From NCBI GenBank assembly GCA_016706595.1, contig JADJJH010000001.1:1-64000 (forward strand): DNA of 64,000 nucleotides, read 5' to 3'. Origin of the DNA: Bacteroidota bacterium (GTDB taxonomy: Bacteria; Bacteroidota; Bacteroidia; Chitinophagales; Chitinophagaceae). The stretch's first letter is position 1. Every line of letters begins with the position of its first letter. Position numbers and translations under genes: made by a program. Below the pieces are notes generated by a model, which was given only the letters and a program-made list of their open reading frames with translations, had not been told where the DNA came from and ran no database searches. Positions 62,531-64,000 of this stretch are shown one piece after another.

Positions 62531-64000
62531 ATGCGAATTGTATTTATCTTCTCGGTCTTATTTTTTTTATGTAAACCAGCTGCTGCACAATTTCAAGGAA
62601 AGGTTTATCAGCCATTTCAAGATGCCAGTGTAACCGAGGGAATCAACACTTTACTTTCACCTTGGTGTGGAGGAATGAATTCGGTACAAATTAACCATGC
62701 CGATATTAATAATGACGGCAAAAAGGATTTGGTATTATACGACCATATAAATAATTTAATTAAAACATTTATCAATACTGGTTTAAGTGGCGATATGAAA
62801 TACACGTATAATCCTCTCTACGAGAAAAACTTTCCGATTATAAGTAATTATTTAATTCTACGCGATTATAATTGCGATGGTATCCCTGATTTATTTCATA
62901 AAGGCATGCCAGGTGTTTCCGTTTATAAAGGCTATTATCAAAGTGGGGAGTTGAAATTTACGTTTTATAAAGATTTGTATTTTCCGGGTACTTTTGGGCC
63001 GGTAAATGTATATGTCCAACCCAGTGATATTCCCTCTATACAGGATATTGATGGTGATGGTGATGTAGATGTTTGTTCGTTTGATATCAATGGAAATCGT
63101 ATCAGTTTTGTAAAAAATACACAGGTTGAAAACAGTCTACCTTGCGATAGCATGCGCATGGAATTAGTAACCGATTGCTATGGAAATTTTTATCAATCTA
63201 TTTATATGAGTAGTGTATTAGGCACTACTTGTAAAGGTATGTCGCCAGGTAAAAATAAAAGGCATGCCGGTAATTGTATTTTATTACTCGATTTGGATGG
63301 AGATGCTGATCTTGATTTTTTAGGTGGAAATGTTTCTTATAACTATGCACAATCGATGACAAATGGAGCAACAAGTGCCTCAGCAAATTATGTTTCGCAA
63401 GATTCGACCTGGCAATCGGGTTCACATGTTTTATACATGCCTTCATGGCCTGCCCCTTTTCATGTAGATATTGATAATGATGGCGACAAGGATGTATTAT
63501 TTACTTCTCATAACGAAAATAGTAGTTCAGCAAATTATCACAGCGTAGCCTTTTATAAAAACACAGGTACTGATGCGAGTCCAAATTTTAACTTTCAACA
63601 CGATAGCTTGCTCATCAACGATATGATAGACATAGGTTCATATAGCTATCCTGTATTTTTTGATTATGATAAAGATGGTAAACAAGATTTATTTGTAGGT
63701 ACCGAAGGCTATTTAAATGCTGCCGGCACAATTTTGGAAAGTAAAATTGCTCATTATAAGAATACAACGGTTGGTAGCAATATTTCATTTGAATTAGTTA
63801 CAAAAGATTTTTTAGGGCTCAGCACAAATTTGTACAATGGTATCTTTCCAACCTTTGGCGATTTAACCGGTGATGGGATTACTGATTTGGTTTTCGGAAA
63901 TCGAAATGGATATTTAAGCATTTATAAAAATTATGCAACTTCTAATTTAGTAATGCCTAATTTTTTATTTTATACCGATAGTATTCCTGGCATCACAGCA
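62531..64000 (+). CDS. Secreted FG-GAP/VCBS repeat protein, partial at the window end
   Basis: Starts at 62531 with MRIVFIFSVLFFLCKPAAAQ, a clear signal peptide. The frame is open to the window end, giving at least 490 residues. It contains FG-GAP/VCBS-like calcium-binding loops: INHADINNDGKKDLVLYDHI, ILRDYNCDGIPDLFHKG, QDIDGDGDVDVCSFD, LLDLDGDADLDFLGGN, HVDIDNDGDKDVLFT, FFDYDKDGKQDLFVG and DLTGDGITDLVFGN. These form a seven- or eight-bladed propeller in related proteins. A T9SS sorting domain would be expected at the end but lies outside the window. Surface location and carbohydrate or protein binding are plausible. Confidence 0.88.
   Translation, partial: MRIVFIFSVLFFLCKPAAAQFQGKVYQPFQDASVTEGINTLLSPWCGGMNSVQINHADINNDGKKDLVLYDHINNLIKTFINTGLSGDMKYTYNPLYEKNFPIISNYLILRDYNCDGIPDLFHKGMPGVSVYKGYYQSGELKFTFYKDLYFPGTFGPVNVYVQPSDIPSIQDIDGDGDVDVCSFDINGNRISFVKNTQVENSLPCDSMRMELVTDCYGNFYQSIYMSSVLGTTCKGMSPGKNKRHAGNCILLLDLDGDADLDFLGGNVSYNYAQSMTNGATSASANYVSQDSTWQSGSHVLYMPSWPAPFHVDIDNDGDKDVLFTSHNENSSSANYHSVAFYKNTGTDASPNFNFQHDSLLINDMIDIGSYSYPVFFDYDKDGKQDLFVGTEGYLNAAGTILESKIAHYKNTTVGSNISFELVTKDFLGLSTNLYNGIFPTFGDLTGDGITDLVFGNRNGYLSIYKNYATSNLVMPNFLFYTDSIPGITA

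Overview
The window is low-GC DNA from a member of the Bacteroidota, probably a gliding, type IX secretion (T9SS) lineage near Chitinophagales or Sphingobacteriales. The evidence is five secreted proteins with T9SS C-terminal sorting domains, a TonB-dependent receptor with a carboxypeptidase-regulatory N-domain, the DAHP synthase-chorismate mutase fusion typical of the phylum, and several TAnnTTTG -7 promoter boxes. No species assignment is possible from sequence reading alone.

Layout. 1-12.2 kb: almost every gene is recognisable but broken by many small indels. These are a Y1 REP-associated transposase beside a five-copy REP-like array, a Y-family DNA polymerase divergent from an XRE-S24 (LexA-like) regulator, a Calx-beta repeat surface protein, rnz, an L,D-transpeptidase, a DCC-family protein, dapA, a DUF6913-like gene and accA. 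Because dapA, accA and rnz are normally essential or core genes, this damage is more likely poor sequence at a contig end than real decay. 12.3-12.6 kb: tRNA-Asp followed by two partial copies of its 3' half. 12.7-29.5 kb: secreted and surface proteins, including a 2028-residue ice-binding-like/subtilase/MBG protein with NGSRAIA heptapeptide repeats, a DUF6445-like oxygenase, a GNAT-like protein, a GH1 remnant and a TlpA-like thioredoxin protein. 29.6-38.2 kb: amino-acid permease, acyltransferase, TonB receptor, glutaryl-CoA-dehydrogenase-like enzyme and DAHP synthase/chorismate mutase. 38.3-42.9 kb: a minus-strand thiol/sulfur redox cluster (DUF2892, DUF6132, a Kelch-like T9SS protein, a damaged peroxiredoxin, rhodanese, thioredoxin, OsmC, small lipoprotein). 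43.1-48.4 kb: an aromatic amino-acid catabolic run (hmgA, hppD, kmo, tryptophan 2,3-dioxygenase, queD-like). 48.8-53.5 kb: a plus-strand run of an MbnP-like copper protein, an MbnH/MauG-like di-haem peroxidase, a YHYH protein and a sulfatase. 53.5-64 kb: an Nramp-related transporter, a ChaN-like protein, a YdeI-like protein, lysS, pheT, lysC and a partial FG-GAP repeat protein.

How the parts may work together. The hmgA-hppD-kmo-TDO run would degrade tyrosine/phenylalanine and open the kynurenine route from tryptophan; the glutaryl-CoA-dehydrogenase-like enzyme could serve lysine/tryptophan carbon further down. The MbnP/MbnH pair is the most interesting system: in characterised relatives the MauG-like enzyme converts a tryptophan of its partner to kynurenine to build a copper site. 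Four intergenic FNR/CRP-like boxes (TGAT-N4-ATCA) lie upstream of the DUF2892 gene, the peroxiredoxin, the hmgA/mbnP divergent region and the DUF6445 gene. They suggest shared redox control, which is an inference. Intergenic spaces also hold several families of short repeats.
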